A stretch of 64,000 nucleotides of DNA from assembly GCF_021168455.1 (NCBI RefSeq), contig NZ_JAJOZR010000017.1, positions 25,742 through 89,741 of the forward strand. Direction: 5' to 3'. The notes beneath the pieces were generated by a model that saw only the letters and a program-made list of their open reading frames with translations, was not told the origin of the DNA and made no database searches. This stretch comes from Ferranicluibacter quercicola (GTDB lineage Bacteria > Pseudomonadota > Alphaproteobacteria > Rhizobiales > Rhizobiaceae). Positions 17,580 through 25,119 of this stretch are shown in pieces. Both the position numbers and the translations under genes were made by a program. Position 1 is the stretch's first letter. Each line of letters begins with the position of its first letter.

Positions 17580-18683
17580 TTACGTGTTGAAGCGGAAGTG
17601 AATGACGTCGCCATCCTGAACGACATATTCCTTGCCTTCGTCACGCGCCTTGCCGGCTTCCTTCGCGCCGCTTTCGCCACCGAACTGAATGTAGTCGTCG
17701 AAGGCGATGGTATTGGCGCGGATAAAGCCGCGTTCGAAGTCGGAATGGATGACGCCGGCGGCGGCCGGTGCCTTGGTGCCGCGCTCGATGGTCCAGGCGC
17801 GCGTTTCCTTCGGGCCGACCGTGAAGTAGGTGATCAGGTCGAGCAGCTTGTAGCCGGCGCGAATGAGACGGTCGAGACCGGCTTCGCTCAGCCCGAGCGC
17901 TTCGAGGAACTCCCGCGATTCGTCCTCCGGCAGCTGTGCGACTTCCGATTCGATGGCGGCAGAGATAACCACGGTTTCCGCGCCCTGCGCCTTGGCCATC
18001 GCCTCGACAGCGCGCGTATGGGCATTGCCTTCGACGGCATCGGCCTCGGCAACGTTGCAGACGTAGAGGACGGGGTGCGAGGTCAGGAGGTTCAGACCCT
18101 TGAGGATCAGAAGTTCCTCTGCGTTCAACGTGGACAGCAGCGTGCGAACCGGCTTGCCTTCGTTGAGGAGCTTCAGGGAGGCATCCATGATCGGCAGGGC
18201 TGCGACCGAATCCTTATCTTTCGCGCTTGCCCGTTTGCGGGTCTGCTCGGTGCGGCGCTCCAGGCTTTCGAGGTCGGCCAGCATCAGCTCGGTCTCGATC
18301 GTATCGGCGTCCGCGACCGGGTCGATCTTGCCCTCGACATGGGTGATGTCGTCGTCTTCGAAGCAGCGCAGCACGTGCACCACGGCATCGACTTCGCGGA
18401 TATTGGCGAGAAACTGGTTGCCGAGGCCTTCGCCCTTCGATGCGCCGCGCACGAGGCCGGCAATATCGACGAAGGCGATGCGGGTCGGGATGAGTTCCTT
18501 GGACTTGGCGATATCGGCCAGCTTGCGCATCCGCGGATCCGGCACGGCGACTTCACCCGTGTTCGGCTCGATGGTGCAGAAGGGATAATTGGCCGCCTGC
18601 GCCTGCGCCGTCTTCGTCAGCGCGTTAAACAGCGTGGACTTGCCGACATTCGGCAGACCGACGATACCGCATTTGAAACCCAT
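17580..18683 (-). CDS. ychF: Redox-regulated ribosome-binding ATPase YchF
   Basis: A 367-residue P-loop protein of the Obg-related YchF/OLA1 family. Motifs: GLPNVGKST (G1), TIEPNTG, DIAGLVRGASKGEGLGNQFL, the altered base-specificity motif YVCNVAEAD (giving ATP rather than GTP preference in this family), and a C-terminal TGS domain ending in DVIHFRFNT. ATG 18683 (MGFKCGI) is the conserved start; the frame is open beyond it. Confidence 0.95.
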   Translation of the reverse strand: MGFKCGIVGLPNVGKSTLFNALTKTAQAQAANYPFCTIEPNTGEVAVPDPRMRKLADIAKSKELIPTRIAFVDIAGLVRGASKGEGLGNQFLANIREVDAVVHVLRCFEDDDITHVEGKIDPVADADTIETELMLADLESLERRTEQTRKRASAKDKDSVAALPIMDASLKLLNEGKPVRTLLSTLNAEELLILKGLNLLTSHPVLYVCNVAEADAVEGNAHTRAVEAMAKAQGAETVVISAAIESEVAQLPEDESREFLEALGLSEAGLDRLIRAGYKLLDLITYFTVGPKETRAWTIERGTKAPAAAGVIHSDFERGFIRANTIAFDDYIQFGGESGAKEAGKARDEGKEYVVQDGDVIHFRFNT

Positions 18684-18838
18684 GGCGTGACGACCCGTCT
18701 CTTCTCGTTTTGCAATGCGGTGCCTATGGGCGAAAGCGGCAAAGGGGTCAAGGGGTGGCGCCGGCAACGGCACGGACGAGGCTTGTGGCGCGCGGGGTCT
18801 GTGGTAGCATCCGGGTATAACGAAAGGACGGTGGGATC

Positions 18839-19108
18839 GTGCGCCTCAAAGTCTCCGACGATGGCAGGATTGTGCTGAACAGGGACGTGCTGGAGCCGCT
18901 GGGCCTTGGGCCTGGCGACGAGGTGGATGTCGATGTCATGCCACGACATCGCACGTCGCTGCATGTGGTTGCGAAAACACGTCCGATCGAGAGCCTGTTT
19001 GGCATGTTCTCTCACAAGGCCGACCGGCCACATACGCTCGAGGAGATCAAGGAGGCGATCGCGGCAGGCTATGCCGGTGAAATCGATCCGGACGAGCCGA
19101 AATCGTGA
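18839..19108 (+). CDS. AbrB/MazE-type antitoxin
   Basis: An 89-residue protein starting at GTG 18839. The first 45 residues (RLKVSDDGRIVLNRDVLEPLGLGPGDEVDVDV) form a swapped-hairpin AbrB DNA-binding domain, as in antitoxins. The C-terminal tail (HTLEEIKEAIAAGYAGEI) would bind the toxin. It overlaps the following PIN gene as GTGA, the usual antitoxin-first, toxin-second order, and probably represses its own promoter with the toxin. Confidence 0.85.
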   Translation: MRLKVSDDGRIVLNRDVLEPLGLGPGDEVDVDVMPRHRTSLHVVAKTRPIESLFGMFSHKADRPHTLEEIKEAIAAGYAGEIDPDEPKS

Positions 19109-19509
19109 AATCGACCATCGACACCAACATTCTCGTTCGCATGCTGACCCGGGATCACCCGCAGGAAACCCCCGTCGCAGAGGCTTTCTTTCGTCAGAAC
19201 GAGGTCGTGATCACGAACCAGACGCTGTGCGAAATGTGCTGGGTGCTCAGGCGCGTGTACCGGTTCACCACGGTGGAGTTGCAGCAGGCGATCACGGCAC
19301 TTCGGGATGCGCAAACGGTGACCGTCGATCGGGATGCGGTCTCGCTTGGTCTTTCGTTTCTGGAGGCAGGCGGTGATTTCCCCGATGCGATCATCCTCTA
19401 CGAAGGCGCGAAAATGGGTGCTGGAAGCTATGCGACGTTCGATCGCAAGGCGGTTGCGAGAGCCGAACAGCACGGCTTGCCTGCCCGACTTCTCGTAGCA
19501 CGCGGGTGA
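19105..19509 (+). CDS. PIN-domain ribonuclease toxin (VapC-like)
   Basis: A 134-residue PIN protein with the acidic residues expected for Mg-dependent RNase activity: D7 in TIDTNILVR, E in QTLCEMCW, D in DFPDAIILYEGAKMG and D in TFDRKA. GTG start 19105 overlaps the antitoxin stop. By family it cleaves RNA, often tRNA, when freed from the antitoxin; the actual target is unknown. All catalytic acids look intact, so it is probably active. Confidence 0.87.
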   Translation: MKSTIDTNILVRMLTRDHPQETPVAEAFFRQNEVVITNQTLCEMCWVLRRVYRFTTVELQQAITALRDAQTVTVDRDAVSLGLSFLEAGGDFPDAIILYEGAKMGAGSYATFDRKAVARAEQHGLPARLLVARG

Positions 19510-19602
19510 TCTGGCGCCTGCGGCGGGCTTGAAACAGGCGGCGTGCGATGTGATATAGCGGCATGCCTGCACCCGGGCCTTTCCGTCAGAAGGCACTTGC
19601 CC

Positions 19603-19911
19603 ATGAGCGATGATACCACCACCACGCCGAAGACCGTGACCAAGCCGAAACTCGAGCGGCCGAAGCTCTACAAGGTCATTCTTCTGAACGACGACTATAC
19701 GCCGCGCGACTTCGTGATCATGGTGCTGAAGATCGTCTTTCGGATGAGCGAGGAGACCGGCTACCGGATGATGCTGACGGCCCACAAGATGGGGTCCTGC
19801 GTGCTTCTGGTCTGCGCGCGGGATATCGCGGAGACGAAGGCGAAAGAGGCGACGGACCTTGCCAAGGAAGCCGGGTTTCCGATGATGCTGACGACCGAGC
19901 CAGAGGAGTGA
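19603..19911 (+). CDS. clpS: ATP-dependent Clp protease adaptor ClpS (ClpS2 type)
   Basis: A 102-residue N-end rule adaptor that hands N-degron substrates to ClpAP. The ligand pocket motif is ILLNDDYTPRDFVIMVLK, followed by the ClpA-contact region (AHKMGSCVLLVCARDIAETKAKEATDLAKEAGFPMMLTTEPEE). The tail and short N-terminus match the second rhizobial paralogue, ClpS2, rather than the longer ClpS1 that sits beside clpA. No clpA is nearby, which fits. ATG 19603 is preceded by AGAAGG. Confidence 0.92.
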   Translation: MSDDTTTTPKTVTKPKLERPKLYKVILLNDDYTPRDFVIMVLKIVFRMSEETGYRMMLTAHKMGSCVLLVCARDIAETKAKEATDLAKEAGFPMMLTTEPEE

Positions 19912-19948
19912 TCGGCGCGTCGGCGCGGCCTTGACCGTGTCGGGCGGA

Positions 19949-20665
19949 TCATTCGTCCTTGTTGCCGAACATCTTTTTCAGCATGTCCGCCATCGGTCCT
20001 GTCGTCGGCAGGATCCTGGGCTGGGCATGGTTGCGCGCCGCGCGGATGTGGGACTGGCCGGCGGGCTTTGCCTTTTGCGCCGGCTCGGCCGGCGGCGGGC
20101 TGCCTGTGGCGAGCGCAAGCTTGTTCATCAGCTGTGAATCCTCGCCCTTGACCAGCATGTCCGCATTGTCCGCGAGCGCTTCCAGCAACGGGTCCAGCCA
20201 GATGCGGTCGGCCTTGGCGAAGTCGCCGAGAACGTGGCGTTCCACCTGCTCCTTGGCACCGGGATGGCCGATGCCGAGACGCAGGCGACGGTAGTCGCGG
20301 CCGCAATGGGCGTCCATGGACTTGATGCCGTTGTGGCCGCCATGGCCGCCGCCCGTCTTCAGCCGGGCCTTGCCGGGCACGAGATCCAGTTCGTCATAGA
20401 TGGCGACGACGCTGCCGACGGGAACCTTGTAGAAGCGCATGGCCTCGCCGACGGATTTGCCTGACAGGTTCATGAAGGTCTGCGGCTTCAACAGCAGCAC
20501 GCGCTCGCCCGCGAGGTCGCCTTCTGCGATCTCGGCCTTGAACTTCTTCGACCAAGGCGAGAAAGCGTGACGGCGATGGATCGCGTCGAGGGCCATGAAG
20601 CCGATATTGTGGCGGTTTCCCGCATATTTCGGGCCCGGATTGCCCAGTCCTGCAAAGATCAGCAT
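19949..20665 (-). CDS. pth: Peptidyl-tRNA hydrolase
   Basis: A 238-residue enzyme that frees peptides from stalled peptidyl-tRNA. Family motifs: GLGNPGPKYAGNRHNIGF with catalytic H19, KPQTFMNLSG, YDELDLVPGKARLKTGGGHGGHNGIKSM and GHPG. The last 45 residues form an extra Pro/Ala/Lys-rich tail beyond the usual 190-195 residues, which is common in alphaproteobacteria. Start ATG 20665 matches the family. Usually paired with rplY; here rplY lies 3.5 kb away on the same strand, separated by two inserted genes. Confidence 0.94.
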   Translation of the reverse strand: MLIFAGLGNPGPKYAGNRHNIGFMALDAIHRRHAFSPWSKKFKAEIAEGDLAGERVLLLKPQTFMNLSGKSVGEAMRFYKVPVGSVVAIYDELDLVPGKARLKTGGGHGGHNGIKSMDAHCGRDYRRLRLGIGHPGAKEQVERHVLGDFAKADRIWLDPLLEALADNADMLVKGEDSQLMNKLALATGSPPPAEPAQKAKPAGQSHIRAARNHAQPRILPTTGPMADMLKKMFGNKDE

Positions 20666-20799
20666 GTTTCGTCTCGGGTCGGTCGCCGGTTCGGGTGCAT
20701 GGCGGCTTTCGCCGGCGCATGCTGTTCAGCCGATGTCTTGCACCCCGCAGGGCCGTCTATGTCAAGCCGGTTCGCGCGGCGGAGGCCTCGGGAGGGGCC

Positions 20800-21579
20800 C
20801 TATTTCGCCGAATTGGCGTAGCGGCGCTCCATCTCGGCCTGCGTGCCGTCCGCGATCAGCCGGTCGAGCACGGCCTGCATGTCGGCGATCAGCCGGTCGG
20901 GCACGGCCTTGTTGCATGCGATGCCCGAGCGGGTCGTTTCCACGTCGAGGATCGCGTCGAGCGGCTCACCCTGTGTGCGCAGGTCGTCGAAGGTCTTGCG
21001 GGTCAGCAGCACGAGATCGACGCGGCCGGCCAGAAGCTTCTTCAGGGAGAGGTCGATGCTCGGGGCCGTGTCGACATGCCGAAACCCTTGCTTGCGCGCG
21101 AAGATCTCGCCCAGGTCGTCCTTGTGCACGGCGACGGTGAAGGCCTTGGCGGCCTCGACGGAGCGGGGGAGGGCTTTGCCGCCGGTGCGGCCGACCAGCA
21201 TGAGCGTATCGATGTTCAGGGGCGACACCCATTTGAAGCGCGGGATGCGTTCCGGCAGCAGTGTCGTCGTAAAGACGCAGGTCGCGGGGTCGGTTTCCGC
21301 CGTGGCGATCGCGCGGGCCCATGGGACGATGTCGAGTGTGTAATCGGGATGGACTTCCGCCATGATGCGGCGAACCTGATCGACCGAGGAGCCGGTGATC
21401 TCGCCGTCCTGCGTGAAGGCGAAGGGGGGATATTCCTCCGTCAGCAGCGTGAGGGTCTGGAGGGTTTCCGGCGTCTCGGGGGACTGCGCAAGCGCGGGTA
21501 TGGTCGGGAGAAGGACGCCCAGAAGCGCCATGCCCGATGCTATCATTCCCCGTGTCTGCCAAGTTCGCCTGTGCTGCAT
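20800..21579 (-). CDS. Periplasmic substrate-binding protein (SBP_bac_3-like)
   Basis: A 259-residue protein with a signal peptide (GMALLGVLLPTIPALAQ) and a type-II periplasmic binding fold (TEEYPPFAFTQDGEITGSSVDQVRRIMAEV...VPWARAIATAE). It resembles amino-acid-type solute receptors, but no ABC permease or ATPase gene is adjacent, so it may be a stand-alone receptor. It is immediately downstream of the GGDEF-EAL gene (46 bases) on the same strand; periplasmic binding proteins can feed signals to c-di-GMP enzymes, which is an inference. Confidence 0.78.
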   Translation of the reverse strand: MQHRRTWQTRGMIASGMALLGVLLPTIPALAQSPETPETLQTLTLLTEEYPPFAFTQDGEITGSSVDQVRRIMAEVHPDYTLDIVPWARAIATAETDPATCVFTTTLLPERIPRFKWVSPLNIDTLMLVGRTGGKALPRSVEAAKAFTVAVHKDDLGEIFARKQGFRHVDTAPSIDLSLKKLLAGRVDLVLLTRKTFDDLRTQGEPLDAILDVETTRSGIACNKAVPDRLIADMQAVLDRLIADGTQAEMERRYANSAK

Positions 21580-21625
21580 GCCTGCCGTCGTTCCTTGCTG
21601 CCCGCGCGGGGGCGCCTGTCTCTGT

Positions 21626-23998
21626 TCAGCCCGTGGTCGCCTTGGCTTCCGAATGGCTCTCCAGCATTTTCAGCATCTCGCCGATGGGCATCGGCTTGCT
21701 GAAGAAGTAGCCCTGGCCATAGTCGATGCCGAGCTTCTTCAGAAGCTCCCAGTCTTCGAGCGTCTCGATGCCCTCGGCCACCGTGTCGTAACCCATCTGG
21801 TTGGAGATGGTGCGGATGCCCTTGATGAGCATGCGGCTCTTGCGGCGGACATCCACTTCGTCGGCCGTCAGCGACCGCGTGAAGGATTGATCGACCTTGA
21901 CGATGTCGACGGGGAAGCGGTTGAGGTAGCTGAGCGAGGAATAGCCGGTGCCGAAATCGTCGAGCGCGATGCGGCAGCCGAATTCGCCGAGCTGCTTCAG
22001 AACCGCATGCACATCCGGGCTGTCGAGCATGAGCACGGCTTCGGTGATTTCGATCACGATGCGGCTCGGCGCGACGTGGTTCTTCAGGAGCAGCGCCGCC
22101 AGCTTGTGGGGCAGGGTGGTCTCGAACTGCATCGGGGAGAAGTTGACCGCGAGATAGGTCTCGCCGGTGCCTTCCAGGCGCGAGATGGCGGCCAGATGCC
22201 CGATCGCCTTTTCCAGAATGCGCTCGCCGATGCGGCCGATGGTGCCGGTTTCCTCCGCGATGCCGATGATGCGGGCCGGAGCAAGAATCCCTTTTTCCGG
22301 ATGGTTCAGACGCATCAGCGCCTCGAAGCCGACGATGCGGCCGTCGCTCATGCCGACGATCGGCTGGAGGTAGGCTTCGAACCAGTCCTCGCGCAGACCC
22401 GTCTCGATATACTGGGCGATCTCGTGGCGTTCGCGGGCAGCGTCGAGCATGGATGTGTCGAACATCTGCTTGCCGTTCTTGCCACCGTGCTTGCGCGCAT
22501 ACATGGCGATGTCGGATTTCAGCAGAAGATCCGAGGCGTTCTCGGCATGGATCGGGTAGAGCGCGATCCCGACGCTGCAGCTGACCGACAGCTCGGTGCC
22601 GCGCACCGTGATCGGTTCGGCAAGGCCCGCGCAGATGCTGTCGCCGATATCGCTTGCCAGGGTTTCCACATTTTCGCCGTTGATGAGGATGGCGAACTCG
22701 TCGCCGCCGATGCGCGACATCGTATCTTCCGGCCGCAGGTTGGCGCGAACGCGGGAGACGACCTGCCGCAGGACCTCGTCTCCGACGGCATGGCCGAAAT
22801 TGTCGTTGATCCACTTGAAGCGATCGAGATCGATGAAGACGCAGGCAAGCTCGCCCGATCGCTCGTCGGCCTTGCGGATGCCTGCGTCCAGCGCCGCCTC
22901 GAAGCCCTGACGGTTCAGAAGGCCGGTCAGGTGGTCCGTCATGGCCTGCACCTGATTGCGGTTCTCCGCCTGCTTCAGCGCCGTGATATCCGTCATGACG
23001 GCAAGGGCGGCGTCCTCCGTCTGGCCGTGCCCGAGCGTCATGGTCTCCTGGATCAGCACGGTCATCGTCTCGCCGTTCGCCTTCACGAAGGGAACGGTGA
23101 CCTCGCAGGTGTTCTGGAGGCCGGCGGCGATGCGGCGTTCGTGATAGGATTCATGGGCCGAGGGTTCGATGAAGTCCGAGAACAGGCGGTCGATGACGGC
23201 TTCCCGCGCATATCCGGTCTTGCTCAGCCAGAAATTGCTGACCGCGACGATCCGGTCTTCCAGATCGATCGAGAACAGCATGGCCGGGGTCAGGTTGTAG
23301 ATCTCGGTGGAGCGGGCATGGGCACGGCGAAGGGCGTTCTGCTCGTTCTCCAGACGGCTCTGCATCTCGTTGAACTTGAGCACCAGCGCGCCCATCTCGT
23401 CGTCCGATTCCCACTCGACCCGCTGGCGCGACCCGAACAGCCGGCTCATCTCGATGGCGGCGGTGAGGCGCAGGAGCGGGCGGATGACGGTGATGCGGTT
23501 GCCGATGATGGCGGCGATGAACACCACCGCGATGGCGACGATGAGAATGGAGAAGATGACGAGCTCGTCATTGCCGAAACGGCTGAGGAGGCCGCCGGTC
23601 CGCACATGCAGCTCGACCGTGCCGACGGACTTCCGGCCTGTCGGCGCATAATAGACGATGTCACGCGAGAGGATCGCATGTTGTCCCGCCGTTTCGTTGT
23701 CCATGACGGGATAGGCGGCCTGGAGGCCGGCCGACGTGCCGGTGACCTTTACGAAGGCGATGTTCCCGTCGGCGGCGAGCGCACGCGCGATCTGGTTCAT
23801 GGCCTCCGTGTCGAAGTCCCAGAGCGGTTTGGCCAGAGCTTTCGCCCCGGCATCCAGCATGACCTCGGCATTGGCAAGATGCTCGCGCTCGATGCGGCCG
23901 GAGGAGAGATACAGGAAGAGGACGATCAGCGGGGCGACGAAGACCAGCATGGCGCCGCAGACGATCGCGACGAAGCGATGTTCCACAGAATGCATCAT
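21626..23998 (-). CDS. Membrane sensor with HAMP-like, PAS, GGDEF and EAL domains
   Basis: A 790-residue c-di-GMP enzyme. Membrane helices at about 8-32 and 146-168 flank a periplasmic sensor region; then a HAMP-like linker, a PAS domain (about 230-345), GGDEF (GGDEF at 431-435) and EAL (EAL at 559-561, with IALDDFGTGYSSL further on). An RxxD product-inhibition site (R422-D425) sits five residues before GGDEF. Both catalytic motifs look intact, so the protein may make and degrade c-di-GMP. I chose ATG 23998; the frame continues upstream without a plausible N-terminus. Confidence 0.9.
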   Translation of the reverse strand: MMHSVEHRFVAIVCGAMLVFVAPLIVLFLYLSSGRIEREHLANAEVMLDAGAKALAKPLWDFDTEAMNQIARALAADGNIAFVKVTGTSAGLQAAYPVMDNETAGQHAILSRDIVYYAPTGRKSVGTVELHVRTGGLLSRFGNDELVIFSILIVAIAVVFIAAIIGNRITVIRPLLRLTAAIEMSRLFGSRQRVEWESDDEMGALVLKFNEMQSRLENEQNALRRAHARSTEIYNLTPAMLFSIDLEDRIVAVSNFWLSKTGYAREAVIDRLFSDFIEPSAHESYHERRIAAGLQNTCEVTVPFVKANGETMTVLIQETMTLGHGQTEDAALAVMTDITALKQAENRNQVQAMTDHLTGLLNRQGFEAALDAGIRKADERSGELACVFIDLDRFKWINDNFGHAVGDEVLRQVVSRVRANLRPEDTMSRIGGDEFAILINGENVETLASDIGDSICAGLAEPITVRGTELSVSCSVGIALYPIHAENASDLLLKSDIAMYARKHGGKNGKQMFDTSMLDAARERHEIAQYIETGLREDWFEAYLQPIVGMSDGRIVGFEALMRLNHPEKGILAPARIIGIAEETGTIGRIGERILEKAIGHLAAISRLEGTGETYLAVNFSPMQFETTLPHKLAALLLKNHVAPSRIVIEITEAVLMLDSPDVHAVLKQLGEFGCRIALDDFGTGYSSLSYLNRFPVDIVKVDQSFTRSLTADEVDVRRKSRMLIKGIRTISNQMGYDTVAEGIETLEDWELLKKLGIDYGQGYFFSKPMPIGEMLKMLESHSEAKATTG

Positions 23999-24138
23999 TG
24001 TCTCGCCTCGAAAAACGCCCGTGCCATCGCCTGTTCCCTGCACAGTGCCACGTGATGGAGCACGCCGCACGACCCGGGGCAACATGATCATAAAAGCATT
24101 AAATGTTATTGAAGCGAAGGCGTCTGGGCGGAATGCAG

Positions 24139-24171
24139 AATGGCCCGCCTGCGGGGTGCAGACGGGCCATT
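24139..24171 (-). terminator. Hairpin downstream of rplY
   Basis: AATGGCCCGCCTGC / GCAGACGGGCCATT, 14-base stem with one mismatch and a five-base loop, 43 bases beyond the rplY stop. The T run is poor on both strands, so it is a strong hairpin but an uncertain terminator. Confidence 0.6.
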
Positions 24172-24213
24172 CGATGCGGCAAGGGTGCGTGTAAGCTTAA
24201 CTGACGTTAAGGC

Positions 24214-24864
24214 TTACTCGGCGTTACCTTCGCTGTCGGCGTCACCGGCAGCTTCGCCAGCCGGTGTACCTTCTTCTTCTTCGGCCGTCAGGACGTCCGG
24301 AGCGGCGATCGTCGCAACCGTGAAGTCACGGTCGGTGATCGTCAGCGTCGCGTTCTCGGGCAGCGTGATGTCCGAGATGTGGATGCCGTCGCCGACCTTG
24401 GACAGGCCGCTGAGGTCAACGGTGATGGCTTCCGGGATCGCGTTCGCGGGAACGACCAGTTCGATCGTGTGACGAACGACGTTCAGAACGCCGCCGTTCT
24501 TGATGGCAGCGGACTTGTCTTCGTTTTCGAAGTGAACCGGCACTTCGACGGTGACGACGCTGTTCTTCGACACGCGCAGGAAGTCGACATGCATGGTGAA
24601 ATCGCGCACCGGATCGAGCTGGTAGTCCTTCGGGAGGACCTGGATCTTCTCGCCGTTGACGTCGATCGTGGCAACCGTGGTCATGAAACCGCCGGCATGA
24701 ATGCGCTGCGTGACTTCCTTCGTGGAGAGGGCGATGGAAATCGGCGTCTGCTTGTCACCGTAGATGACAGCAGGAATAAGACCGTTGCGGCGAAGTTCAC
24801 GGGAGGACCCCTTACCAACCCGTTCGCGCGTTTCGGCCTTGAGCTCGTACGTTGCGTTGCTCAT
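24214..24864 (-). CDS. rplY: 50S ribosomal protein L25 (CTC form)
   Basis: A 216-residue long-form L25/CTC protein that binds 5S rRNA. The N-terminal L25 domain (YELKAETRERVGKGSSRELRRNGLIPAVIYG) is followed by the beta-rich CTC domain and an acidic Glu/Ala-rich tail (EEEEGTPAGEAAGDADSEGNAE). ATG 24864 is preceded by AAAGGT; the upstream in-frame ATG would add a poor leader. The long acidic tail is typical of alphaproteobacteria. Confidence 0.94.
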   Translation of the reverse strand: MSNATYELKAETRERVGKGSSRELRRNGLIPAVIYGDKQTPISIALSTKEVTQRIHAGGFMTTVATIDVNGEKIQVLPKDYQLDPVRDFTMHVDFLRVSKNSVVTVEVPVHFENEDKSAAIKNGGVLNVVRHTIELVVPANAIPEAITVDLSGLSKVGDGIHISDITLPENATLTITDRDFTVATIAAPDVLTAEEEEGTPAGEAAGDADSEGNAE

Positions 24865-25119
24865 GGCAGTACCTTTCTTGTTGTGAAGCATTCGCAGGGC
24901 GCAAGGGCCGTGCGAATTGAGGTTTTAAGGCCTCATCCGCGTTTGCCTCCAAGGGTGTCTGCGCGGACGCGCGTCCATAACGGAGAATGCCCGGAATTGC
25001 AATGCTTGGCACGCCGCAGCCATTCAGAGATCGCTAACCGTTTCGGGAGAACGCGCCGGGGCATTAATCGCGCGCAGGAAAGGCCCGTGCCAGAATGCAC
25101 CGTCTCTCATAGGTGTTTC

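Noticed and set aside
24379..25119. N-terminal extension of the MHYT-GGDEF-EAL protein
   Set aside because: The frame is open for 247 more codons, but this part is antisense to rplY and has no domain; ATG 25120 has a ribosome binding site and the helix start.
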